DNA of 44,326 bases from an uncultured Bacteroidales bacterium. GTDB taxonomy: Bacteria > Bacteroidota > Bacteroidia > Bacteroidales > UBA932. A program made the translations under genes and the position numbers. The notes beneath the pieces are model-generated. The model worked only from the letters and a program-made list of their open reading frames with translations. It was not told the DNA's origin and ran no database searches. The stretch covers positions 1 through 44,326 of the forward strand of contig UQWT01000010.1 of NCBI GenBank assembly GCA_900544815.1, written 5' to 3'. Positions 8,530-17,019 of this stretch are shown piece by piece. The first letter of the stretch is position 1, and each line of letters begins with the position of its first letter.

Positions 8530-11500
8530 TTAATCCAAATTCACGCTGAGTCCAAGACCTCTTAGTTCGTGAAGCAATACATTGAGCGACTCCGGAATGC
8601 CGGGTGTAGGCATAGGATCACCTTTTACTATAGCCTCGTATGCTCTTGATCTTCCGGTAACATCGTCTGACTTTATAGTAAGGATCTCCTGAAGTACATT
8701 CGATGCTCCGAATGCCTCAAGCGCCCAAACCTCCATCTCTCCAAATCTCTGGCCTCCAAACTGTGCTTTACCTCCCAACGGTTGCTGGGTAATAAGTGAG
8801 TAAGGTCCAATTGAACGTGCGTGCATCTTGTCATCTACCATGTGTCCCAATTTAATCATGTAGGTAACTCCAACGGTAGCAGGCTGGTCAAAGTACTCTC
8901 CGGTACCGCCATCTCTCAAATATGTCTTGCCATATCTTGGCAGACCTGCCTTGTCTGTATATTCACATATATCCTCCAAGGTAGCACCGTCAAAGATAGG
9001 GGTAGCGAACTTAAGACCAAGCTCTTTACCTGCCCAACCCAATACCGCCTCGTAGATCTGTCCCAAGTTCATACGAGATGGCACACCAAGAGGGTTAAGC
9101 ACAATATCTACCAATGTACCGTCGTCAAGGAAAGGCATATCCTCATCTCTTACGACTTTGGCAACGATACCTTTGTTACCATGTCTACCTGCCATCTTGT
9201 CTCCAACTCTAATCTTTCTCTTCTTGGCAACATAAACCTTGGCAAGCTGCATGATACCTGTTGGAAGTTCGTCTCCTATTGTGAGGTTGTATTTTACCCT
9301 CTTAAGCTCTGCATCGTACTCCTTATGAGCTATAAGATAGTTGTTTACAAGAGACTTTATCATGTCGTTGGTATGAGCGTCCGATGTCCAGTTGACAGGA
9401 TTGATATTCTCATAATCTAATGTCTCCAAAACCTCAAAGCTGAATTTGCTTCCTTTGGCAATAAGCTCCACACCGTAAAGGTCGTTTACACCCTGAGACT
9501 CTTTACCTTTAACAAGGATCATCAGTTTGTCTAAGAATTTGGCTCTTAGCTCTCCGGCCTTGCGGTTAAAGTCATCCTCTGCCGCCTGAATCTGTACCTT
9601 TGTGTTGTTCTTTATCTTTTTGCCTGAGCCCTCTTTACCTACGCGGGCAAACAGTCTTTTTCCTATTATGGTTCCCGACAACGATGGAGATGCCTTTAAT
9701 GAAGCATCCTTTACATCACCTGCCTTGTCACCAAAGATTGCTCTAAGAAGTTTCTCCTCCGGAGATGGATCGCTCTCACCTTTAGGGGTAATCTTACCTA
9801 TAAGAATATCACCAGGCTCAACATTGGCACCAACCCTAATAATACCGTTAGAGTCAAGATCCTTGGTGGCATCCTCGCTTACGTTAGGAATGTCTGAGGT
9901 CAACTCCTCCATTCCGCGTTTGGTATCTCTTACCTCCATTATATATTCATCTACGTGAATAGATGTAAAGATATCCTCTCTTATGATTCTTTCGGAAAGA
10001 ACAATAGCATCCTCAAAGTTGTATCCTTTCCAAGGCATGTACGCAACCTTAAGGTTTCTTCCAAGAGCAAGCTCTCCGTTTTGTGTTGCATATCCCTCTG
10101 TAAGAATCTGACCTTTTACTACATGGTCTCCCTTTCTTACTATAGGTTTAAGCAGGATAGATGTGCTCTGGTTGGTCTTGCGGTAGATTGGCAGATTGTA
10201 GACTGTAATCTCAGGGTCGAAGCTTACAAATTTTTCATCATCTGTACGCTCGTATTTAACATGAATCTGAGTTGCGTCTACATATACTATCTCACCATCT
10301 TTCTCTGCAGATACCTGTGTACGTGAGTCCTTTACAACAGGGCCTTCAAGACCTGTTCCTACAATAGGAGCCTCAGGCGAAACCAAAGGTACTGCCTGTC
10401 TCATCATGTTTGATCCCATCAACGCACGGTTAGCATCGTCGTGCTCGAGGAATGTGATGAGTGATGCGGCTATTGAGGCAATCTGGTTAGGAGCGACATC
10501 CATAAGGTCTACTTCATCCTTGCCTACTACGGGGTAGTCTGCCTCAAGACGACACTTGATACGCTCATCCGTGAGGTTGCCCTCATCATCCAAATGTGCG
10601 TTTGCCTGTGCCACCATCTTGTCCTCCTCCTCCTCTGCACTCATATATACGCATCCGTTTGGAGACATATCAACCTTACCGTTGTTTACCTTTCTGTACG
10701 GGGTCTCTATGAAACCAAGGTCGTTGATTCGCGCGTATACGCAAAGTGAGGAGATTAGACCAATGTTAGGTCCCTCAGGTGTCTCAATAGGACACAAACG
10801 TCCGTAGTGAGTGTAGTGTACGTCTCGCACCTCGAATCCTGCACGGTCTCTTGAAAGACCTCCCGGACCCAAAGCGGAAAGCCTTCTCTTATTGGTCATC
10901 TCTGCCAATGGATTGGTCTGATCCATGAACTGGGACAACTGGCTGGTTCCAAAGAATGAGTTTATAACAGATGAGAGTGTCTTTGCATTGATAAGGTCTA
11001 TTGGTGTAAAGACCTCATTGTCTCTCACATTCATTCTCTCCCTTATTGTTCTTGCCATACGTGCAAGACCAACGCTAAACTGGTTTGCCAACTGTTCGCC
11101 AACGGTTCTTATACGACGGTTACTTAGGTGGTCTATATCGTCTACGGTAGCTTTACCGTTTATAAGCTGAATCAAATATCTTATAATCTCAATTATATCT
11201 GCCTTTGTAAGTACCCTTACATCTGTAGGTGTGCTGAGATTAAGTTTTCTGTTAAGGCGGTAACGACCTACATCGCCAAGGTCATAACGTTTGTCGGAGA
11301 AGAACAACTTGTCTATTACATCTCTTGCAGTAGCCTCGTCCGGTGGTTCCGAACTTCTCAGCTGTCTATATGTAAATATGATAGCCTCTTTCTCCGTATT
11401 TGTCTGGTCCTTTTGCAAGGTGTTGTGGATGATGGCGAATTCGTTGGTAGAAGGATCGTCCTTGTGTACTAAAATGGTGCTTACGCCCGAATCCAATATC

Positions 11501-12351
11501 TCGTCTATGTTCTCCTCTGTAATCTCTGTCTCCCTGTCTACTATGATATCGTTACGCTCAATGGATACAACCTCTCCGGTATCCTCATCCACGAAATCTT
11601 CGTTCCATGTCTTTAGGACTCTGGCTGCCAACTTGCACCCAATGCATTTTTTAAGGTTTGCTTTGGTTACTTTTACCTCATTTGCAAGGCCGAATATGTC
11701 TAATATCTCTTTATCGCTCTCAAACCCTATTGCTCTCAGCAATGTGGTTACAGGCAATTTTTTCTTTCGGTCTATGTATGCGTACATGACATTGTTGATG
11801 TCTGTAGCAAACTCAATCCATGAACCTTTGAACGGTATTATCCTGGCTGAGTACAGTTTTGTTCCGTTGGCATGCATGCTCTGACCAAAGAACACGCCCG
11901 GCGAACGGTGCAACTGAGATACAACGATTCTCTCTGATCCGTTGATGATGAATGTGCCCCTTGGGGTCATATATGGAATTGCTCCAAGATATACATCCTG
12001 GATAACAGTGTCAAAATCTTCGTGTTCCGGATCTGTACAGTATAGTTTTAGTTTCGCTTTCAACGGTACGCAGTATGTGAGACCTCTGTCTAAGCATTCA
12101 TCCATTGAATAGCGTGAAGGATCTATGAAATAGTCTATAAACTCAAGAACAAAATTATTCCTGGTATCAGTTATTGGAAATACCTCCTGAAAGACTTTGT
12201 ATAACCCCTCGTTTTTTCTGTTTTCGGCAGTAGTATCTAATTGAAAAAAGTCTTTGAAGGATTTAAGCTGTACTTCCAGAAAATCCGGATACTCTAAAAG
12301 TGATTTGGAAGTCGCGAATGTAATCCGCTGATTATTTGTTGTTTGCGACAT
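8530..12351 (-). CDS. rpoB: DNA-directed RNA polymerase subunit beta
   Basis: The 1273-residue length is normal for Bacteroidetes. The rifampicin-binding segment begins GTSQLSQFMDQTNPLAEMT and continues to SALGPGGLSRDRAGFEVRDVH. Within it, codon AAT at 10891-10893 gives Asn487, the position equivalent to E. coli His526, a known resistance site. Other landmarks are GDKMAGRHGNKG and the C-terminal clamp motif GGKAQFGGQRFGEMEVWAL. The gene follows rplL after a 103-nt gap that contains a very strong hairpin, so expression is probably set by partial termination or processing there. One TTCCCGACAA copy occurs at 9672-9681. Confidence 0.99.
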   Translation of the reverse strand: MSQTTNNQRITFATSKSLLEYPDFLEVQLKSFKDFFQLDTTAENRKNEGLYKVFQEVFPITDTRNNFVLEFIDYFIDPSRYSMDECLDRGLTYCVPLKAKLKLYCTDPEHEDFDTVIQDVYLGAIPYMTPRGTFIINGSERIVVSQLHRSPGVFFGQSMHANGTKLYSARIIPFKGSWIEFATDINNVMYAYIDRKKKLPVTTLLRAIGFESDKEILDIFGLANEVKVTKANLKKCIGCKLAARVLKTWNEDFVDEDTGEVVSIERNDIIVDRETEITEENIDEILDSGVSTILVHKDDPSTNEFAIIHNTLQKDQTNTEKEAIIFTYRQLRSSEPPDEATARDVIDKLFFSDKRYDLGDVGRYRLNRKLNLSTPTDVRVLTKADIIEIIRYLIQLINGKATVDDIDHLSNRRIRTVGEQLANQFSVGLARMARTIRERMNVRDNEVFTPIDLINAKTLSSVINSFFGTSQLSQFMDQTNPLAEMTNKRRLSALGPGGLSRDRAGFEVRDVHYTHYGRLCPIETPEGPNIGLISSLCVYARINDLGFIETPYRKVNNGKVDMSPNGCVYMSAEEEEDKMVAQANAHLDDEGNLTDERIKCRLEADYPVVGKDEVDLMDVAPNQIASIAASLITFLEHDDANRALMGSNMMRQAVPLVSPEAPIVGTGLEGPVVKDSRTQVSAEKDGEIVYVDATQIHVKYERTDDEKFVSFDPEITVYNLPIYRKTNQSTSILLKPIVRKGDHVVKGQILTEGYATQNGELALGRNLKVAYMPWKGYNFEDAIVLSERIIREDIFTSIHVDEYIMEVRDTKRGMEELTSDIPNVSEDATKDLDSNGIIRVGANVEPGDILIGKITPKGESDPSPEEKLLRAIFGDKAGDVKDASLKASPSLSGTIIGKRLFARVGKEGSGKKIKNNTKVQIQAAEDDFNRKAGELRAKFLDKLMILVKGKESQGVNDLYGVELIAKGSKFSFEVLETLDYENINPVNWTSDAHTNDMIKSLVNNYLIAHKEYDAELKRVKYNLTIGDELPTGIMQLAKVYVAKKRKIRVGDKMAGRHGNKGIVAKVVRDEDMPFLDDGTLVDIVLNPLGVPSRMNLGQIYEAVLGWAGKELGLKFATPIFDGATLEDICEYTDKAGLPRYGKTYLRDGGTGEYFDQPATVGVTYMIKLGHMVDDKMHARSIGPYSLITQQPLGGKAQFGGQRFGEMEVWALEAFGASNVLQEILTIKSDDVTGRSRAYEAIVKGDPMPTPGIPESLNVLLHELRGLGLSVNLD

Positions 12352-12394
12352 TGTTTTAGGGTTGGTTGAAAATAAACTTAAAAAAACGACAAAA

Positions 12395-12424
12395 AGGTTT
12401 AGAGCTATATTTAGCTCTAAACCT
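12395..12424 (-). terminator. Strong hairpin with T-tract between rplL and rpoB (attenuator candidate)
   Basis: Bases 12395-12407 pair perfectly with 12412-12424 (13 bp, 4-nt loop). On the minus strand the hairpin is directly followed by TTTTTGTCGTTTTTT. This has the form of an intrinsic terminator, yet it lies between cotranscribed genes. E. coli has a partial attenuator and an RNase III site at the same place, so a role in setting the ratio of ribosomal protein to polymerase transcripts is likely. A smaller hairpin (CCCGT/ACGGG, 12433-12445) lies nearer to rplL. Confidence 0.8.
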
Positions 12425-12454
12425 GACTATTTCCCGTTTGACGGGGAGAGAAGT

Positions 12455-12829
12455 TTATTTAACTTCAACTTCTCCTCCGGCTTCTTCAAGTTGTGCTTTA
12501 ATCTGCTCAGCCTCAGCTTTAGATATTTTCTCTTTAACAGCCTTAGGTGCACCGTCTACCAACTCTTTAGCCTCTTTAAGACCAAGACCGGTGATCTCTT
12601 TAACAGCCTTAACGATCTGAAGTTTTGCCTGACCGGCTGATTTAAGGATAACGTCAAACTCAGTCTGCTCAGCTGCAGCAGCAGGACCGGCAGCAGGGCC
12701 GGCAGCAACAGCAACGGCAGCAGCAGCAGGCTCAATTCCATATTCCTCTTTAAGAACTTTAGCAAGTTCCTGTACATCTTTTACAGATAGATTCACTAAC
12801 TCTTCCGCAAATTTTTTGATATCTGCCAT
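12455..12829 (-). CDS. rplL: 50S ribosomal protein L7/L12
   Basis: Stalk protein that recruits translation GTPases to the ribosome. At 124 residues it shows the N-terminal dimerisation helices, an Ala/Gly/Pro-rich hinge (about residues 36-52) and a C-terminal domain containing GLGLKEAKELVDGAPK. It follows rplJ after 32 nt and precedes rpoB, the standard order. The skewed Ala-rich hinge explains spurious frames on the opposite strand. Confidence 0.98.
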   Translation of the reverse strand: MADIKKFAEELVNLSVKDVQELAKVLKEEYGIEPAAAAVAVAAGPAAGPAAAAEQTEFDVILKSAGQAKLQIVKAVKEITGLGLKEAKELVDGAPKAVKEKISKAEAEQIKAQLEEAGGEVEVK

Positions 12830-12861
12830 GATTTCTAATTTTTATGTGTTATTATTATTAT

Positions 12862-13389
12862 TTACTCTTTTTCTGATAAAGTTTTTACGATACCTGCAAT
12901 CTTGCCACCACCTTGTGATGTAAGAGCTGAAATAACGTTCTTAACAGGCGACTGCAGTAATCCGATAATATCTCCGATAAGTTCCTCTTTAGATTTGATA
13001 TTAACCAAAGTCTCAAGATTGTCTGCTCCAATGTAAGCGCAGCTGTCAACGAATGCACCTTTAAGTGCAGGTTTTCCGTTTGCCTCCTTGCTGAACTCTT
13101 TCATAAGTTTTGCAGGAGCGTTGCCAACGCTTGTAAACATTATTGCAGATGAACCTTTCATGATAGGCTCAAATTGCTGGTAGTTTTCAATACCTTTCTG
13201 CTCCAAAGCCTTGTAGAAGAGGGTATTTTTAACTACAACAAGTTTTATCTGTTTTTCAAAGCAAGCACGACGCAATTTTGATGTGAGCTCTGCATTGAGT
13301 CCTTCAATGTCTGTCACATAAAAATTAGGGGTCTCCTCAAGATGTGCTGCTATGCTATCAATAATTTGTACTTTTTCTTCTTTTCTCAT
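12862..13389 (-). CDS. rplJ: 50S ribosomal protein L10
   Basis: Base of the L7/L12 stalk, 175 residues. It begins MRKEEKVQIIDSIAAHLEE and contains the VVVKNTLFYKALE RNA-binding region. The C-terminal helix, which binds L12 dimers, ends in LSEKE. It lies only 13 nt after rplA. Because of that tight spacing there is no room for a long L10 leader directly in front of rplJ, so autoregulation, if present, must act elsewhere in the operon. Confidence 0.97.
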   Translation of the reverse strand: MRKEEKVQIIDSIAAHLEETPNFYVTDIEGLNAELTSKLRRACFEKQIKLVVVKNTLFYKALEQKGIENYQQFEPIMKGSSAIMFTSVGNAPAKLMKEFSKEANGKPALKGAFVDSCAYIGADNLETLVNIKSKEELIGDIIGLLQSPVKNVISALTSQGGGKIAGIVKTLSEKE

Positions 13390-13402
13390 AACAGATTACT
13401 TT

Positions 13403-14104
13403 TTATTCAGCAGCACCAAAGGTCTTGCTATCAATACAAATACCAGGGCCCATTGTAGAAGAGATAAAGATACTCTTAATATAGGTTCCTTTAAGTGCCT
13501 GAGGTTTAAGTTTAACAATTGTATTGAGAAACTCCGTAGCGTTCTCGGAAAGTTGTTTAGCATCAAATGATACCTTTCCAATGCTGCTGTGGACAATACC
13601 CTGTTTGTCAACTTTAAAGTCGATTTTACCGGCTTTAACCTCCTTTACTGCCTTGCCTATCTCCATGGTAACAGTACCGGTTTTAGGGTTTGGCATAAGG
13701 CCTCTAGGTCCGAGTATCCTACCAATAGCACCTATCTTAGCCATTACTGATGGTGTACAGATAATTACGTCAACATCTGTCCAACCACCTTTTATTTTAT
13801 CAATATATTCATCCAACCCAACAAAGTCTGCTCCGGCCTCTTTAGCCTCGTTTTCTTTATCGGGGGTACACAATACCAATACGCGGGTTTGCTTTCCTGT
13901 TCCGTGCGGAAGTGTCACAACGCCGCGAACCATCTGGTTGGCCTTACGTGGGTCAACTCCTAAGCGAACAGCAAGATCAACTGATGCATCGAACTTGGTA
14001 AAGCTGGTTGCTTTTGCAAGTTCACAAGCCTCAGTAAGCTTGTACTGTTTGCCAGCCTCTACTTTTGCTTCAGCTGCCTTTAGATTCTTTGTAAGCTTGC
14101 TCAT
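13403..14104 (-). CDS. rplA: 50S ribosomal protein L1
   Basis: L1-stalk protein of the large subunit, 233 residues, normal length. Recognisable stretches are FDASVDLAVRLGVDPRKANQ and the signature around GRILGPRGLMPNPKTGTV. L1 often represses its own operon by binding the rplK leader. Here the rplK-rplA gap is only 12 nt and no L1-type site is obvious in it. Confidence 0.98.
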   Translation of the reverse strand: MSKLTKNLKAAEAKVEAGKQYKLTEACELAKATSFTKFDASVDLAVRLGVDPRKANQMVRGVVTLPHGTGKQTRVLVLCTPDKENEAKEAGADFVGLDEYIDKIKGGWTDVDVIICTPSVMAKIGAIGRILGPRGLMPNPKTGTVTMEIGKAVKEVKAGKIDFKVDKQGIVHSSIGKVSFDAKQLSENATEFLNTIVKLKPQALKGTYIKSIFISSTMGPGICIDSKTFGAAE

Positions 14105-14116
14105 GTGCGTGTGATT

Positions 14117-14563
14117 TTATTTTACGTCGGCAGGAAATGTTCCTTCCACATTAATACCCATACTTCTTGCAGTACCTGCTACCATGCTCATCGCTGCTTT
14201 AAGAGTGAATGCGTTCATATCCGGCATTTTATCTTGTGCTATTGCGCGAACCTGATCCCAAGTTATAGTTGCAACCTTCTTACGGTTTGGCTCTGCAGAA
14301 CCAGACTGTATCTTAGCAGCTTCTTTTAACTGTACAGCTACAGGCGGTTGCTTAACTACGAAAGTAAATGATTTATCACTAAAAACTGTAATAATCACTG
14401 GCAATACCTTACCGGCCTTGTCTTGAGTACGAGCATTAAATTGCTTGCAGAAATCCATAATGTTCACACCTTTTGAACCAAGTGCCGGTCCTACAGGAGG
14501 TGATGGATTAGCGGCTCCGCCTTTGATCTGCAATTTAATGAATGCGGCAATTTCTTTAGCCAT
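14117..14563 (-). CDS. rplK: 50S ribosomal protein L11
   Basis: Part of the GTPase-associated centre of the large subunit, 148 residues. The family signature is visible as KLQIKGGAANPSPPVGPALG and KGVNIMDFCKQFN. The C-terminal rRNA-binding domain includes KAAMSMVAGTARSMGI. It starts 12 nt after nusG within the same operon. Confidence 0.98.
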   Translation of the reverse strand: MAKEIAAFIKLQIKGGAANPSPPVGPALGSKGVNIMDFCKQFNARTQDKAGKVLPVIITVFSDKSFTFVVKQPPVAVQLKEAAKIQSGSAEPNRKKVATITWDQVRAIAQDKMPDMNAFTLKAAMSMVAGTARSMGINVEGTFPADVK

Positions 14564-14575
14564 AATAATTAATTT

Positions 14576-15118
14576 TTATACCTTTACTATTTGAACAAAA
14601 TTTAGCTCTACTATTGTCTTTCTGCCAAAGATCATTACGCTTACCTTGAGTTTCTTCTTGTCATCCAAGACCTCCTCAACTACAGCATTGAAATCTTTGA
14701 AAGGGCCATCCGTAACTTTTACCTTTTCTCCTTTGATGAATGGAGTCATGTTCTCTTCATCTTTCTCAATAGATTCATCTACCTGTTGCAGAATCTGTCT
14801 TATCTCTGCCGGCCTTAAAGGAATAGCTTTATCTTTGGTTCCCATTATATCTACTACTCCATTCACACTCTTTATAGCAGAGTAGACCTCTTTGGTCATT
14901 GCTGCCTCAATAAAGAGGTAACCTGGGTATAAAAGTTTCTCGGAATTGACTTTTTTACCGTTTTTTACCTGAAAGATTCTTTCTGTAGGAATGAGAATTT
15001 TGGAAACTGAAGAAGAGAGGTTCAACCTCTCAATTTCATTTTCGATGTATTCCTTTACTCGTTTCTCGGCACTGGAGAAAACTCTGAGTGCATACCAGTC
15101 TTTGGTTGTGTTTGCCAT
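14576..15118 (-). CDS. nusG: Transcription termination/antitermination protein NusG
   Basis: Binds RNA polymerase and affects elongation and coupling to translation. The 180-residue protein begins with the NGN domain (DWYALRVFSSAEKRVKEYIE) and has a C-terminal KOW domain (PFIKGEKVKVTDGPFKDFNAVVEE). It starts 2 nt from the secE stop, so the two are almost certainly translated from one message, as in most bacteria. Confidence 0.97.
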   Translation of the reverse strand: MANTTKDWYALRVFSSAEKRVKEYIENEIERLNLSSSVSKILIPTERIFQVKNGKKVNSEKLLYPGYLFIEAAMTKEVYSAIKSVNGVVDIMGTKDKAIPLRPAEIRQILQQVDESIEKDEENMTPFIKGEKVKVTDGPFKDFNAVVEEVLDDKKKLKVSVMIFGRKTIVELNFVQIVKV

Positions 15119-15120
15119 GA

Positions 15121-15315
15121 TTAGTATAACATCTTATAGATAGTCTTCATAATGCTTTCAAATGCGAAATCCATTAGGAAGACAACGACTGCAATAATCA
15201 CGGAAGCTACCATAACAAGTATAGCTGAGCTCTGGAGTTGTGACCATGTTGGCCAACTCACTTTTTTTGTAAGTTCGTTGTACGACTCTTTAAAATACAA
15301 AGCTATTCTGTTCAT
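15121..15315 (-). CDS. secE: Preprotein translocase subunit SecE (short form)
   Basis: A 64-residue single-span SecE, the short type found outside the enterobacteria. The conserved amphipathic segment (SYNELTKKVSWPTWSQLQ) precedes one membrane helix at about residues 29-52. It stabilises SecY in the inner membrane. It lies between tRNA-Trp and nusG. The 78 nt between the tRNA and the start codon contain no promoter I can support. Confidence 0.95.
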   Translation of the reverse strand: MNRIALYFKESYNELTKKVSWPTWSQLQSSAILVMVASVIIAVVVFLMDFAFESIMKTIYKMLY

Positions 15316-15393
15316 ATCATTTTAATTATGATAACTACAAATGGAAGCTTTTGCGTTACCTGATTAAATAACCAAATCGTAACTTTTGGTTAG

Positions 15394-15464
15394 CAGGGAC
15401 AGAGCGATTCGAACGCCCATCAATGGTTTTGGAGACCACTATTCTACCCTTGAACTATGTCCCT
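15394..15464 (-). tRNA. tRNA-Trp (anticodon CCA)
   Basis: The minus-strand sequence folds as a cloverleaf: acceptor AGGGACA pairs with TGTCCCT, and the anticodon loop CTCCAAA carries CCA. The discriminator is G at 15394; CCA is not encoded. It lies between tuf and secE, only 7 nt past the tuf terminator hairpin. Confidence 0.96.
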
Positions 15465-15471
15465 ATAAAAA

Positions 15472-15500
15472 GCTATTATCATCTTTTTGGTGATAATAGC
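15472..15500 (-). terminator. Hairpin terminator between tuf and tRNA-Trp
   Basis: GCTATTATCA (15472-15481) pairs perfectly with 15491-15500 around a 9-nt loop. T-rich tracts follow on both strands (minus: TTTTAT; plus: CTTTTTA). It begins 18 nt after the tuf stop. Its T-tract touches the tRNA-Trp 5' end, so downstream genes must be reached by read-through or from a promoter inside tuf. Confidence 0.8.
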
Positions 15501-15518
15501 CTTTTTATTTGATAATAA

Positions 15519-16706
15519 TTATTCCAAAATCTTGGTTACCTGGCCGGCACCTACTGTTCTACCACCCTCACGGATTGCAAAACGTAGACCCTCGTTGATA
15601 GCTACAGGGTAGATAAGCTCTACTGTAATTGTAACGTTATCACCCGGCATTACCATCTCTACACCCTCTGGAAGAAGAATCTCTCCTGTTACATCCAATG
15701 TACGGATGAAGAACTGAGGACGATATTTGTTGTGGAATGGAGTGTGACGTCCACCCTCTTCTTTCTTAAGAACGTAGATCTCAGCCTGGAATTTCTTATG
15801 AGGAGTGATTGTACCAGGTTTAGCAATAACCTGACCTCTCTTAATCTCTTTCTTGTCAATACCACGAAGAAGTAAACCTACGTTATCACCTGCCTCACCC
15901 TCATCAAGAAGTTTTCTAAACATCTCAACTCCGGTAACGGTTGATTTTTTAGGCTCCTCGCCAAGACCGATGATCTGAACCTCTTCACCAACTTTGATAA
16001 CACCAGTCTCAATTCTACCGGTAGCAACTGTACCACGACCTGTGATTGAGAATACATCCTCAACAGGCATTAGGAATGGTTTTTCGTTATCACGTGGAGG
16101 AAGTGGAATGTACTCGTCAACTGCATCCATAAGCTCCATGATCTTAGCCTCCCACTTAGGGTCGCCGTTAAGAGCACCTAAAGCAGAACCGCGGATGATA
16201 GGGGTGTTGTCGCCATCAAAGTTGTAGAAGCTAAGAAGCTCACGAACCTCCATCTCAACAAGGTCAATCATCTCCGGGTCGTCAACGATATCAACTTTGT
16301 TCAAGAATACAACGATTCTAGGAACGTTTACCTGACGAGCAAGAAGGATGTGCTCACGAGTCTGAGGCATAGGACCATCAGTAGCAGCAACAACCAAGAT
16401 AGCACCATCCATCTGCGCTGCACCTGTAACCATGTTCTTTACATAGTCGGCGTGGCCTGGACAGTCAACGTGAGCATAGTGACGTTTTGCAGTCTGATAC
16501 TCTACGTGTGCAGTATTAATAGTGATACCACGCTCTTTCTCCTCCGGAGCGTTGTCGATAGAGTCAAATGAACGTAACTCAGAAAGACCCTGCTTTGCAA
16601 GCACTGTAGTAATAGCAGCAGTCAAAGTGGTTTTACCGTGGTCAACGTGGCCGATAGTACCAATGTTAACGTGTGGTTTATCCCTTTTAAAAGTTTCTTT
16701 TGCCAT
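15519..16706 (-). CDS. tuf: Elongation factor Tu
   Basis: Delivers aminoacyl-tRNA to the ribosome in the cytoplasm. The 395-residue length is normal. The GTPase motifs are GHVDHGKT (19-26), DCPGH (81-85) and NKVD (136-139). All three domains are intact, to the end GGRTVGAGQVTKILE. It is the last gene of the transcript that begins with four tRNAs, and it ends at a strong hairpin. The start codon is preceded by an A/T-rich stretch rather than a Shine-Dalgarno sequence, as usual for this phylum. Confidence 0.99.
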   Translation of the reverse strand: MAKETFKRDKPHVNIGTIGHVDHGKTTLTAAITTVLAKQGLSELRSFDSIDNAPEEKERGITINTAHVEYQTAKRHYAHVDCPGHADYVKNMVTGAAQMDGAILVVAATDGPMPQTREHILLARQVNVPRIVVFLNKVDIVDDPEMIDLVEMEVRELLSFYNFDGDNTPIIRGSALGALNGDPKWEAKIMELMDAVDEYIPLPPRDNEKPFLMPVEDVFSITGRGTVATGRIETGVIKVGEEVQIIGLGEEPKKSTVTGVEMFRKLLDEGEAGDNVGLLLRGIDKKEIKRGQVIAKPGTITPHKKFQAEIYVLKKEEGGRHTPFHNKYRPQFFIRTLDVTGEILLPEGVEMVMPGDNVTITVELIYPVAINEGLRFAIREGGRTVGAGQVTKILE

Positions 16707-16750
16707 AATAAATAAATTAATTAATTGTATATTTTTTTACACACTGATAG

Positions 16751-16822
16751 AGCCGGTGATGAGATTTGAACTCATGACCTCTTCCTTACCAAGGAAGCGC
16801 TCTACCCCTGAGCTACACTGGC
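16751..16822 (-). tRNA. tRNA-Thr (anticodon GGT)
   Basis: The anticodon stem CTTCC/GGAAG encloses TTGGTAA (anticodon GGT). The D-arm and the T-arm (ATGAG/CTCAT) are normal. The acceptor GCCAGTG/CACCGGC has one A-C mismatch at the fourth pair. The 3' CCA is not encoded. It is the last tRNA before tuf. Confidence 0.93.
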
Positions 16823-16836
16823 GAACACAAAAAAAG

Positions 16837-16909
16837 AGCGGAAGACGAGGTTCGAACCCGCGACCCTCAGCTTGGAAGGCTGATGCTCTACCAACTGAGC
16901 TACTTCCGC
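16837..16909 (-). tRNA. tRNA-Gly (anticodon TCC)
   Basis: The acceptor GCGGAAG pairs fully with CTTCCGC. The anticodon loop CTTCCAA gives TCC. The T-loop GTTCGAA is standard. Third tRNA in the tuf transcript; CCA not encoded. Confidence 0.96.
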
Positions 16910-16914
16910 AATTG

Positions 16915-16997
16915 TGGGGAGAGCAGGATTCGAACCTACGAAGTCGTACGACAGCAGATTTACAGTCTGCCCCAGTTGGCCACTTTGGTATCTCCCC
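16915..16997 (-). tRNA. tRNA-Tyr (anticodon GTA)
   Basis: A class II tRNA with a long variable arm. The acceptor GGGGAGA pairs with TCTCCCC, the anticodon stem GCAGA/TCTGC encloses CTGTAAA (GTA), and the discriminator is A. It is separated by only 5 nt from tRNA-Gly. Confidence 0.96.
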
Positions 16998-17019
16998 TAA
17001 TTTACTTCAAATAACTTTG

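Noticed and set aside
8821..9420. 199-codon plus-strand frame opposite rpoB
   Set aside because: Shadow of the conserved rpoB frame; its peptide has no protein-like family features, and no promoter was seen.
12395..12424. End of the ribosomal-protein operon with an independent rpoBC unit
   Set aside because: No consensus promoter was found between the hairpin and rpoB, and the gap is only 103 nt, so partial termination is more likely than a full operon end.
13390..13402. L10-type leader in front of rplJ
   Set aside because: Only 13 nt separate rplA and rplJ, too short for such a leader.
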